A stretch of DNA of 64,000 bases from Phytohabitans kaempferiae (GTDB lineage Bacteria; Actinomycetota; Actinomycetes; Mycobacteriales; Micromonosporaceae). The notes below the pieces were generated by a model. It worked only from the letters and a program-made list of their open reading frames with translations. It made no database searches and was not told the DNA's origin. Shown here one piece after another: positions 15,651 to 23,211 of the stretch. The DNA is taken from the NCBI RefSeq assembly GCF_042433955.1, contig NZ_JBHLUH010000013.1:62001-126000 (forward strand), written 5' to 3'. Position 1 is the first letter of the stretch; the number at the start of each line of letters is the position of its first letter. The position numbers and the translations under genes are program-made.

Positions 15651-15968
15651 ATGTTGATCGAGACGTTGTCCGTTCGCGAGGCGCGCGAACAACTACCCAG
15701 CGTCCTGGAGCGGTTCCGTAACGGCGACCGTACTCCGGTGGGAGTGGGTTCACATCGCAAGACCGAGGCGGTCATGGTTCCGGTCGAGGTGTTCGACGAA
15801 CTCACCGCTGAGCGGGCTCGGTCGCTGGCGCAGGCAGCGGCATCGGTGCGGGCCGAAGGTCTCGCGATTGGCGCCGATGTCGAGGCCATCACCGAGCGTT
15901 GGGCGCGTGGTGAGATCAGTACCGTGCAGATGCGTGAGCTTGTTCGGCAGTTGTACGGCGTTTCGTGA
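15651..15968 (+). CDS. Phd/YefM-type antitoxin
   Basis: This 105-residue protein begins with the Phd/YefM DNA-binding fold (LSVREAREQLPSVLERFRNGDRTPV, residues about 5-30, then a strand that reads EAVMVPVEVFDEL). The C-terminal helical tail normally wraps the toxin. It is placed like an antitoxin: the next reading frame begins inside its stop codon (GTGA overlap) and matches the start of a Fic-family toxin. That frame is cut short, so the antitoxin is probably an orphan. A leaderless -10 box supports the ATG. Confidence 0.85.
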   Translation: MLIETLSVREAREQLPSVLERFRNGDRTPVGVGSHRKTEAVMVPVEVFDELTAERARSLAQAAASVRAEGLAIGADVEAITERWARGEISTVQMRELVRQLYGVS

Positions 15969-16120
15969 CCGTCGACCCATATGTGGATCCCCACAGCGGG
16001 GTGCTGCGCAACCGGCTCGGCATTTTCGACCCCGAGCGACTGCGTGAGGTGGAGGCGGGTCTGACGTTAGGCGACAATGGCCTGCTTCGCGATCTCCTCG
16101 ATGGCTTGGTGGCTCGTTGA
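15965..16120 (+). pseudogene. Truncated Fic/Doc toxin, N-terminal fragment only
   Basis: A 51-codon frame starts with GTG inside the antitoxin stop. Its product reads TVDPYVDPHSGVLRN, then LGIFDPERLREVEAGLTL, the usual opening of Fic-domain toxins that follow a Phd-type antitoxin. After about residue 37 the resemblance ends, and a stop comes at 16118. The Fic catalytic motif HPFxxGNGR is absent here and in the next 100 bp. It is best read as a toxin gene that lost its body by deletion. The join is near 16068. Confidence 0.7.
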
Positions 16121-16213
16121 CGTTCTCGGACTACCGCAGGACCCGACGCGACTGCCAGGACCAGCGCCACATTCTGCTGCGTCGGGCCCCCGATAGCCCC
16201 CCTGACGACCTGT

Positions 16214-16226
16214 TATGGTGCGCGGC
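16214..16226 (+). promoter_or_regulatory. Leaderless promoter -10 box of transglycosylase gene
   Basis: TATGGT at 16214-16219, then 7 nt, then GTG at 16227. Confidence 0.5.
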
Positions 16227-17057
16227 GTGAAGCTGCGCGCGGGGGTTGTCGGGATCGTTACGGTGTTCGCGTTGTCGGGCTGCCTGGAGCAGGCGCCGGT
16301 CGGCGCGGCCGAGCCAGGGCCGGTGGCCACCACGGCCGCCGCCGCCGAGGAGACGCCGGAGGTGCGGGCGCTGGCGCAGGAGTGGGGTGCCGCGCCGACG
16401 CCGAGCGCCACGCCCACGCCGAAGGAGTCGGCGACCACGCGCCCGCCGAGCAAGCCCAAGCCCAAGCGCAAGCCGCCCGTGGAGACCAAGCTGCCGCCGG
16501 CCCCGCCCCAGCCGCCGCCCGCGGGCTGCAAGCCGACGTACGAGGGCACGGCCGCCTCCCGCGCCGAGGTGAAGCAGGCGCTCACCGCGGCGGCCGGACG
16601 CACGTACTGGCCGACCTCGGCGCCGAGCATCAAGGTGCCGGTCAACCTGGTCAAGGCGACCGCGTGGCAGGAGAGCGGCTGGCAGTCGCACATCGTCGCC
16701 TGCGACGGCGGGATCGGGCTGATGCAGGTCATGCCCGACACCGCCGCCTTCGTCAACCAGCGCTTCGGACAGTCGTACGACGTGCGGACGTACACCGACA
16801 ACGCCACGCTCGGCGCCAACTACCTGGCCTGGCTGATCAAGTACTTCGGCGACGTCTACTTCGAGCGCGACTACACGCTGGTCAGCTCCGGCGACTGTGC
16901 GAGCCACACCGCGCCGTGCCTGATCAACGCGGTGATCGCGGCGTACAACTACGGCTTCGGGGCGGTCGACACCGACGCGGGGCTGGTGATCCCCAACCCC
17001 CGCTACGTCGAGAACGTCCGGGCGCTGATGACCAACTGCGAATGTCTCTCGTTCTGA
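16227..17057 (+). CDS. Lipoprotein with lytic transglycosylase (SLT) domain
   Basis: This 276-residue exported protein has a short signal sequence ending in the lipobox LSGC, a disordered Pro/Lys-rich spacer (about 60-100) and a C-terminal lysozyme-like SLT domain. The catalytic Glu lies in AWQESGWQSH, followed by GGIGLMQVMPDTA and the AAYNYGFGAV segment. It would cleave peptidoglycan glycan strands at the cell surface. GTG at 16227 is chosen because a leaderless -10 box precedes it and the product then starts with Lys-Leu-Arg. ATG at 16215 is the alternative. The cell-wall hydrolase gene 57 nt downstream has its own -10 box. Confidence 0.88.
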   Translation: MKLRAGVVGIVTVFALSGCLEQAPVGAAEPGPVATTAAAAEETPEVRALAQEWGAAPTPSATPTPKESATTRPPSKPKPKRKPPVETKLPPAPPQPPPAGCKPTYEGTAASRAEVKQALTAAAGRTYWPTSAPSIKVPVNLVKATAWQESGWQSHIVACDGGIGLMQVMPDTAAFVNQRFGQSYDVRTYTDNATLGANYLAWLIKYFGDVYFERDYTLVSSGDCASHTAPCLINAVIAAYNYGFGAVDTDAGLVIPNPRYVENVRALMTNCECLSF

Positions 17058-17100
17058 GGACTATTTTCACAATTTCCTCGTCAGTCGCAATTCGGGCAAA

Positions 17101-17113
17101 TACCGTGTAGTGC
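17101..17113 (+). promoter_or_regulatory. Leaderless promoter -10 box of glucosaminidase gene
   Basis: TACCGT at 17101-17106, then 7 nt, then the ATG at 17114. Confidence 0.5.
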
Positions 17114-18187
17114 ATGAGGTACGCCCGGATGAGCCTGACAGTCGTGGCCGTGACCCTCCTCCTGCCGAGCCCGGCGGTCGCCGCCGGCGCCACCGCCACC
17201 GTCCAGAGCGGCGGCACCGGCCTCAACATGCGTGCCGGCGGCTCGACGGCGGACCGCCAGGTCGGGCGCCTCGCCGACGGCGCGCGGCTCACCGTCGTGT
17301 GCCAGGTGTACGGGGAGTTCGTCGTCGGCACGCAGCGGCGCACCCCGAACTGGAACCGCCTCTCCAACGGCCACTACGTCTCCGACGCGTACGTGCGGTG
17401 GAGCCCTCAGCGCCCGTGGGTGCACTGGTGCGGCCCGAAGGGCGCCGCGCTGCCCACCGTGCGCACCGGCAGTGGCCCGGTCAACGTGCGCAACGGCGCG
17501 AACACGCGGGCCGCTCGGGTCGCCACGCTCCCCGAGGGCAACGTGATGGTGGTCGAGTGCCAGGTGTGGGGCGAGCTGGTGAGCGGCCGCATGCGCCGCT
17601 CCGCCGCCTGGAACCGCCTCCCCGGCGGCCGGTACGTCGCCGACGCCAACGTCGAGTGGCGCACCTCCCAGCCCACGCTCCCGTGGTGCGGCCAGTCCGC
17701 GCCGACCGTGCCACCGGCCAACACCGCCCAGTTCATCGCCCGGGTCGCCGAGCCGGCGCGGGCGGGCTTCCGGCAGTACAAGGTGCCCGCCTCGGTCACC
17801 ATCGCCCAGGCGATCCAGGAGTCCGGCTGGGGCAAGAGCTGGCTGACCCGCCGCGACCACAGCTACTTCGGCATCAAGTGCTTCGGCAGCCCGGGCGGGA
17901 TCGCGGTGGGCTGCCGCTCGTACGCCACCACCGAGTGCGACAGCAAGGGGAAGTGCTGGAGCACGACCGCGTCGTTCCGCACGTACCGGAACGCGACCGG
18001 CTCCTTCGCCGACCACGGCCACTTCCTCAACGTGAACCCGCGCTACAAGAACGCGTTCGCGTACAGCAACAACCCGGACCGCTTCGCCCAGGAGATCCAC
18101 AAGGCGGGGTACGCCACGTCGCCCACGTACGCCCAGAACCTCATCGCCCTGATGAAGCAGTACAACCTCTACAGGTACGACAAGTAG
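17114..18187 (+). CDS. Secreted SH3-SH3-glucosaminidase, GsmA-like cell wall hydrolase
   Basis: This 357-residue secreted protein has a signal peptide (about 1-23, cut after AVAA), two bacterial SH3 units (about 25-105 and 112-195), each with a Cys pair, and a C-terminal GH73-type glucosaminidase domain (about 205-357) with IAQAIQESGWGKSWL and YFGIKCFG. The probable catalytic Glu is in QESGWG. The order of domains matches the sporangiospore-maturation hydrolase GsmA described in Actinoplanes missouriensis, so a role in separating spores or in wall remodelling is plausible. The orthology is inferred from layout, not shown. Confidence 0.88.
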   Translation: MRYARMSLTVVAVTLLLPSPAVAAGATATVQSGGTGLNMRAGGSTADRQVGRLADGARLTVVCQVYGEFVVGTQRRTPNWNRLSNGHYVSDAYVRWSPQRPWVHWCGPKGAALPTVRTGSGPVNVRNGANTRAARVATLPEGNVMVVECQVWGELVSGRMRRSAAWNRLPGGRYVADANVEWRTSQPTLPWCGQSAPTVPPANTAQFIARVAEPARAGFRQYKVPASVTIAQAIQESGWGKSWLTRRDHSYFGIKCFGSPGGIAVGCRSYATTECDSKGKCWSTTASFRTYRNATGSFADHGHFLNVNPRYKNAFAYSNNPDRFAQEIHKAGYATSPTYAQNLIALMKQYNLYRYDK

Positions 18188-18200
18188 CGGGCGCGGCGGG

Positions 18201-18689
18201 TCAGAGGCGCGGCGCCAGGAAGCGGGCGACGTCGATGGCCCGGCTGGCCGCCTCGCCGCCGCCCTCGGCGGTCCACACGTCGGAGAGCACCGCCTTGACG
18301 AAGGCCCACGCGGTGACCCGCTCGACCGGCAGGCCCATGCCGTCGGCGAGCTGCTCGACCCGCTCCAGCAGCAGCGCGCCCCACGCCGGCTCGTACGCCA
18401 GCAGCCGCGCCGCGCCCGCGCCGCCCCAACACTCCAGTGTGGCCGCCTCGACCGGCAGGTGGTCGGCGCCGGGCAGGCCGAGCTTGAGCACCGCTGCCGT
18501 GCCGTCCGCGCGGGTCGCGGGGGCGACCCAGTGGTAGCTCAGCACGTACGGCGAACCGAGGCGCAACTCCCACGCCGCCGCGACCCGGGCGCGCAGCGCC
18601 GGCAGGCCGGTGAGCCACCGCGCCCCCTCGGCGCCCCAGGTGTCCACGACGTTGCGGGCCAGCGCGGGCGGTACGGCGGTGCTCGTCAC
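18201..18689 (-). pseudogene. Aminoglycoside O-phosphotransferase (APH(6)/StrB-like) with internal in-frame deletion
   Basis: A 162-codon open frame starts with a good kinase N-lobe: PYVLSYHWVAP, then TAAVLKLGLPG, EAATLECWGGAGAARLLAYE and WGALLLERV. It ends with the C-terminal helix pattern RVTAWAFVKAVLSDVW. These pieces match the two ends of the aminoglycoside/hydroxyurea kinase family, which is normally about 280-300 residues. The middle is missing, including the catalytic HGDLHxxN loop and the metal-binding DPKG/D segment. The join is near residue 115 and keeps the frame. The product cannot be a working kinase. The frame may still be translated. Confidence 0.75.
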
Positions 18690-18733
18690 GGAGCAAGCCT
18701 GCCACGCGCGTTGAACCGCCTGGCCTCCGGTGC

Positions 18734-18780
18734 CGTACTCCCGGGGGCAGCCCCACTCCCGGGGGCAGCCCCACTCCCAG
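18734..18780 (+). repeat. 18-bp tandem repeat before tlpA-like gene
   Basis: ACTCCCGGGGGCAGCCCC occurs twice in tandem and then a third time as a partial copy that changes into CACTCCCAGGAGG, which supplies the ribosome-binding site for the next gene. The site lies 9 nt upstream of the ATG at 18790. Confidence 0.8.
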
Positions 18781-18789
18781 GAGGTCCGC

Positions 18790-19341
18790 ATGCGTGTCCG
18801 GCTGGCCATGGCAGCCCTGCTCGCCGCCGCGCTCGCGGGTACCGGCGGCTGCGCGGGCGGCGAGCGCCCCGCGGCCGACCCGGTGCGGAGCCAGGTGGCG
18901 GCGACGGAGGTGGCGGCGACGGAGGCCCCGAAGCCGGTGCCGGCCACGCTCGCGTTCAAGGGCACGACGCTGGAGGGGAAGGCGTTCGACGCGGCCAGCC
19001 TCGCCGGTCGCCCGACGGTGCTGTGGTTCTGGGCGCCGTGGTGCGCCACCTGCTTCGGGCAGGCCGCCTCGGTCGCCGACATGCAGGCCCAGTTCGGCAC
19101 GAAGGTCAACCTGCTCGGCATCGCCGGGCTCGGCGACACCAAGGAGATGAAGGACTTCGTCACCGAGGGGGAGGTCGGCAACGTCACGCACCTCGACGAC
19201 CAGGCCGGCGCGGTGTGGAAGAAGTTCGAGATCGCCGAGCAGAGCACCTACGTCTTCCTGGACCGCGACGGCAAGGTGACCAGCAAGGGGTGGATGGACA
19301 GCGTCGACTTCGAGGGCAAGGTCGCCGAGGTCGCTGGCTGA
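18790..19341 (+). CDS. Thioredoxin-fold (TlpA/ResA-like) lipoprotein
   Basis: This 183-residue exported protein has a hydrophobic signal ending at C21 (probable lipid anchor), a short linker that holds an exact 15-bp duplication (VAATE twice), and a thioredoxin domain with the redox motif WCATC (Cys85, Cys88). It would act outside the membrane as a thiol-disulfide reductase, for example in cytochrome c maturation. The CcdA homologue begins 3 nt after its stop and is the natural electron donor. A CAGGAGG site supports the ATG. Confidence 0.9.
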   Translation: MRVRLAMAALLAAALAGTGGCAGGERPAADPVRSQVAATEVAATEAPKPVPATLAFKGTTLEGKAFDAASLAGRPTVLWFWAPWCATCFGQAASVADMQAQFGTKVNLLGIAGLGDTKEMKDFVTEGEVGNVTHLDDQAGAVWKKFEIAEQSTYVFLDRDGKVTSKGWMDSVDFEGKVAEVAG

Positions 19342-19344
19342 GCG

Positions 19345-20265
19345 ATGACTCAGACCACGCTCGTCCTCGCGCTCACCGCCGGCATGCTGGCCGCGGTCAA
19401 CCCGTGCGGCTTCGCACTGCTTCCCGCGTACCTCTCGCTGCTCGTCGCCGGTGAGTCCACAGGGGACACCGTCTGGCGGGCGCTGACCTCGACGGCGGCC
19501 CTGACCGCGGGTTTCGTCGCGGTGTTCGGCGCGTTCGGGCTCGCGGTGGCGCCGGCCGCCGGCTGGATCCAGCAGCGGCTGCCGTGGCTGACGGTCGGGC
19601 TCGGCGTGCTGCTGGTCGCGGTCGGCGGCTGGCTGGCGGCCGGGCGCGCGCTGCCCGCGCCGTGGCGGGGCCCGCGCGCGCCGGAACTGCGCCGCACGCT
19701 GCCGTCGATGGCCCTCTTCGGCGCCGCGTACGCCGCGGCGTCGCTCAGCTGCACGGTCGGACCCTTCCTGGCGATCGTCGTGGTCAGCCTGCGGGCCGGC
19801 TCCACCGGCGCCGGGGTCGGGCTCTTCCTCGCGTACGCCGCCGGCATGGGACTCGCCGTCGGCGCCGCCGCGCTCGCCGTGGGGCTGCTGCGCACCTCGC
19901 TGATCCGCGCGGTGCGCCGGGCCGGCCCGGTGATCTCCCGGCTGGGCGGAGCGCTGCTGCTGCTCGCCGGCGCCTACGTCGCGTACTACGGCTGGTACGA
20001 GATCCGGCTCAGCGCCGACCGGTCCGCTGTGGACGATCCGGTGGTCGGCGCGGCCGGGCAGATCCAGCGCTCGCTCTCGGCCGCGCTCTCCGCCGCCGGG
20101 GTCGAGGTGGTGGCGGTGGCGTTCGCGGTGCTGCTCACCGCCGCGCTCGTCGTACGCAGACTGACCAGTCGGTCAGAAATCCGCGAAGAGGTACGGGACG
20201 GCGCGGGGGAAGAGCGCCCGCAACTGCGCACCGGCGTCGGCGGGCACGGCACCAAACCCGCGTAG
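19345..20265 (+). CDS. ccdA: CcdA-family thiol-disulfide transmembrane protein
   Basis: This 306-residue protein has six or more membrane segments and the two essential CcdA cysteines, Cys21 in VNPCGF and Cys136 in LSCTVGP. It moves electrons from cytoplasmic thioredoxin to extracytoplasmic partners, here most likely the TlpA-like lipoprotein encoded just upstream. The last 31 residues are hydrophilic, look unlike the family, and are encoded opposite the end of the convergent GNAT gene. The two coding regions overlap by 93 bp. An N-terminal MTQTT start at 19345 fits the family. Confidence 0.92.
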   Translation: MTQTTLVLALTAGMLAAVNPCGFALLPAYLSLLVAGESTGDTVWRALTSTAALTAGFVAVFGAFGLAVAPAAGWIQQRLPWLTVGLGVLLVAVGGWLAAGRALPAPWRGPRAPELRRTLPSMALFGAAYAAASLSCTVGPFLAIVVVSLRAGSTGAGVGLFLAYAAGMGLAVGAAALAVGLLRTSLIRAVRRAGPVISRLGGALLLLAGAYVAYYGWYEIRLSADRSAVDDPVVGAAGQIQRSLSAALSAAGVEVVAVAFAVLLTAALVVRRLTSRSEIREEVRDGAGEERPQLRTGVGGHGTKPA

Positions 20266-21360
20266 CGGCAGCTCGTCCGGGTCGAGCACGCCGTACACGA
20301 GGGCGGACAGGCCGGCCGCCCGCAGCGTCGCCCGGGGTACGCCGGACTCGTCGCCGCCGACCTCGAGCCGCCCACCGCGCCCGTCGAACAGGTAGGTGCC
20401 GGCGATGAACGGGTCGTCGACCACCTCGACCACGACCCGCCCCGGCCCCACACGCGCGCCGGCCAGCGGCGGCACCGCGAGCACGCGGGCCATCGGCGCG
20501 TTGGAGTGCGGTACTCGCGTGCGCGCCTCGATCTCCGTCTGGAGGTCGGTGCCCCACAACTCGGGCAGCTCGTCCGCGGCGATCCCGGCGGTGACCCGCT
20601 CGACCTGGTCGACGTGGCGGGCGAAGAACTGGAGCAGCAGCGTGCGGCTCAGCGGCGTGGTGGTGAGCAGGTCGTCCACGACGAGGTCGGCGCCGTGCCC
20701 GGTGATCTGGTATGTGGCGGCGGCCGCCACCTCCCCACCGACCCGCGCGGTCACCAGCCAGCTCAGGTCGTCGGCGCGCAGCCGCTCGTCGCGGTAGTCG
20801 GGGAAGACCGCGAAGCCGTGCCGCTCGGCGGCCAGCCGCAGCGTGAACGCGCGGTACGCGGGGTATCCCGTGCCGATCCGCTCCCAGGTCAGCTCGCCCG
20901 GCAGGTCGGCGCGGACGAGGTGGCCGAGGTCGCCGGGGGAGAACGTGACCCGCCGCTTCTTCGGCAGCCCCACGTACCCGAAGCGCTCGTAGAACGAGGC
21001 CCGGAACGGGTACAGCGCGCTCACCGGATGGCCCTCGTCGCGCATCTGGCCCAGTACGCGGTCGAGGAGCGCGCGGATGTGGCCCTGGCGGCGGGCGAGC
21101 GGATGCACCGTCACGCTCGCGATGCCGGCCATGGGGTGGAGCGTGCCGCGCACGTTCTGCCGCATCGGTATCGCCGAGACGGCGGCGACCGAGGTGCCGC
21201 CCTCCTCCGCCACGAGGGTGAGGTTGTCCTCCTGGAAGGGGAGGAGGTCGCTGTACTTCGCGGCGTCCTCGCGGGGTGCCGGGCTCGCCTCGAAGGCGTA
21301 CGCCTGAAGGGGGAACGAGTGTGTGAGCCGTTCCTTCGAGCTGATCCGCCTGATCTCCAT
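20173..21360 (-). CDS. Eis-like GNAT N-acetyltransferase
   Basis: This 395-residue protein has the three-part layout of the Eis family: an N-terminal GNAT domain with the acetyl-CoA loop VHPLARRQGHIRALL at about 85-100, a second GNAT-like domain, and a C-terminal sterol-carrier-protein-like domain (from about 290). The C-terminal carboxylate FADF, conserved as a catalytic element in Eis enzymes, is present at the very end. Eis proteins acetylate amines, including aminoglycosides. The real substrate is not known. ATG at 21360 is preferred over TTG at 21372. The 3' end overlaps ccdA by 93 bp. Confidence 0.87.
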   Translation of the reverse strand: MEIRRISSKERLTHSFPLQAYAFEASPAPREDAAKYSDLLPFQEDNLTLVAEEGGTSVAAVSAIPMRQNVRGTLHPMAGIASVTVHPLARRQGHIRALLDRVLGQMRDEGHPVSALYPFRASFYERFGYVGLPKKRRVTFSPGDLGHLVRADLPGELTWERIGTGYPAYRAFTLRLAAERHGFAVFPDYRDERLRADDLSWLVTARVGGEVAAAATYQITGHGADLVVDDLLTTTPLSRTLLLQFFARHVDQVERVTAGIAADELPELWGTDLQTEIEARTRVPHSNAPMARVLAVPPLAGARVGPGRVVVEVVDDPFIAGTYLFDGRGGRLEVGGDESGVPRATLRAAGLSALVYGVLDPDELPLRGFGAVPADAGAQLRALFPRAVPYLFADF

Positions 21361-21482
21361 GCGCACAAGCAAACCACGGCGACCCCTAGGGCGATCTCAC
21401 CCTCCGGCCTGACCGCGGAATCAGGGTGAAGTCGGTGCCCGGCCCGGATGGAAGCGCGAAGACCAACATGGAGGCTGTTCCA

Positions 21483-22298
21483 ATGGCGGTCATAACGGGG
21501 GCAGGTCAGGCCCGGCCAAGCGCCGGCGCGCCGCCCATCAAGACGACGCGGGCCGAATCGGCGGTGGACGCCGGCACCGCGGGTACGCATCCACCGTTAC
21601 GGCTCGGGAAGCAGCTCATCATCCTGCTCGGCGCCATCGCCGTCTACTTCGGCGTGCGCCACCTGACGGAGGGCTCAGCCACCACGGCGATCGCGAACGC
21701 CTACCGGGTCATCGACCTGGAGGAGGCGCTGGGGCTGCACCACGAGCAGTGGCTGCAGGAGACGTTCGCCAGCTCGTCGTGGGTCAGCACGGTGTTCAAC
21801 TGGATCTACATCTGGGGGCACTGGCCGGTCATCGCGGTCACGCTGATCTGGCTGGCCAAGCGGCATCCGGGGATCTACCTGCGCACGCGCAACGCCATGA
21901 TCATGTCGGGCGCGATCGGCATGGTCATCTTCGCCACGTTCCCGGTCGCGCCGCCCCGGCTCACGCCGCTCGGCATGGTGGACACGGTCACGGTCAGCTC
22001 GCACGCGTACCGTGTGCTGCAACCGCCGATGTTCACCAACCAGTACGCCGCGGTGCCGAGCCTCCACGTCGGCTGGGACCTGCTGATGGGCATCGCGATC
22101 GCGGTCGCCGCCCGCCGGCTGTGGGTGAAGGCGATCGGTGTGGCGATGCCGGTGGTGATGACGATCGCGGTCGTGCTCACGGCCAACCACTACATCGTGG
22201 ACGCGATCGCCGGTGCCGCGCTCACCACCGCATGCTGGTTCGCGGCCTGGTGGTGGAGCAGGCGGCGCGAGTTACGGCTCCAGCCAGCGGCCGCGTAG
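21483..22298 (+). CDS. PAP2-superfamily membrane phosphatase/transferase (AUR1-like)
   Basis: This 271-residue membrane protein has about six hydrophobic segments. It carries the PAP2 core motifs PSLHVGW (PSxH variant) and ANHYIVDAIAG (His and Asp of the third motif), the arrangement of the inositolphosphotransferase/AUR1-like branch rather than classical PAP2. Such enzymes move phosphoinositol or remove lipid phosphates at the membrane. The N-terminal 50 residues are soluble and of low complexity. ATG at 21483 is chosen because GGAGG (21470-21474) lies 8 nt before it. Confidence 0.85.
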   Translation: MAVITGAGQARPSAGAPPIKTTRAESAVDAGTAGTHPPLRLGKQLIILLGAIAVYFGVRHLTEGSATTAIANAYRVIDLEEALGLHHEQWLQETFASSSWVSTVFNWIYIWGHWPVIAVTLIWLAKRHPGIYLRTRNAMIMSGAIGMVIFATFPVAPPRLTPLGMVDTVTVSSHAYRVLQPPMFTNQYAAVPSLHVGWDLLMGIAIAVAARRLWVKAIGVAMPVVMTIAVVLTANHYIVDAIAGAALTTACWFAAWWWSRRRELRLQPAAA

Positions 22299-22350
22299 CG
22301 CGTCCCCCGACGAGAGAGCCGAGGCACCAGCCGGCCCTCTACTGTGGAGA

Positions 22351-23103
22351 ATGGGCGCCATGACGTCGGTGAGCGCGCTGATCCGGATCGACCGGTCCAG
22401 CCCTGTCCCGCTGTACTTCCAGGTGGCGCGGCAGCTGGAGGAGCTGATCGCCTCCGGGGAGCTGGCGGCGGGCACGCGGCTGGAGACCGAGGTCGCGCTC
22501 GCCGACCAGCTCGGCCTTTCCCGCCCGACCATGCGGCAGGCGATTCAGTACCTCGTGGACAAGGGCCTGCTGGTGCGCAAGCGCGGCGTGGGCACGCAGG
22601 TCGTGCACGCGCGGGTGCGCCGCACGGTCGAGCTCACCAGCCTCTACGAAGACCTCGACCGCACGCGGCAGGAGCCCCGCACCGACGTGCTGTCGCTCGG
22701 TGTCGTGGCGGCGCCCGGGGAGGTGGCGGCGGCGTTCGCCCTGCCCACCGGCGCCGAGGTGCTGGCGATCGAGCGGCTGCGGTACGCGCGGGGCGAGCCG
22801 CTCGCGCTCATGCGCAACCACGTGCCCGCCGGCCTGCTCCGGGTCACCGCCGACGACCTGCGCGGCCACGGCCTCTACCAGCTGATGCGCGCCGCCGGCG
22901 TCAACCTTCGCCTCGCCGACCAGGCGATCGGCGCCCGCCGTGCCACCTCCGCCGAGGCGAGGCTGCTGGGCGAGCCGCGCGGGGCGCCGCTGCTGACGAT
23001 GGCGCGTACCGCCTACGACGACGCCGGCCGGGCGGTCGAGTACGGGCAGCACGCCTACCGCGCCTCCCACTACTCCTTCGAGCTGACCCTGGTGGCGCGC
23101 TGA
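22351..23103 (+). CDS. GntR/HutC-family regulator with UTRA domain
   Basis: This 250-residue regulator has an N-terminal winged helix (VPLYFQVARQLEELIASG, then LSRPTMRQAIQYLVDKGLL, residues about 15-75) and a C-terminal UTRA ligand domain of the HutC type (about 95-245). Ligands of this class are often sugars, amino acids or their phosphates. No target gene is evident: the neighbours are membrane proteins. TACTGT at 22340-22345 precedes the ATG at 22351 by 5 nt, so a leaderless start is possible. ATG at 22360 is the alternative. Confidence 0.9.
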   Translation: MGAMTSVSALIRIDRSSPVPLYFQVARQLEELIASGELAAGTRLETEVALADQLGLSRPTMRQAIQYLVDKGLLVRKRGVGTQVVHARVRRTVELTSLYEDLDRTRQEPRTDVLSLGVVAAPGEVAAAFALPTGAEVLAIERLRYARGEPLALMRNHVPAGLLRVTADDLRGHGLYQLMRAAGVNLRLADQAIGARRATSAEARLLGEPRGAPLLTMARTAYDDAGRAVEYGQHAYRASHYSFELTLVAR

Positions 23104-23211
23104 GCCTGCCCGGTGTGGGCGGCACCGCGCGCGGGGCGGCGGGGAGCGGCGAGGCTGGTCTATGCTCAGCCGTTCCGGACCCATCGAGTACGTCCATGGG
23201 GGTCGTCGCGC

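Noticed and set aside
15965..16120. Functional Fic toxin
   Set aside because: Only about 37 residues match, and the catalytic motif is absent.
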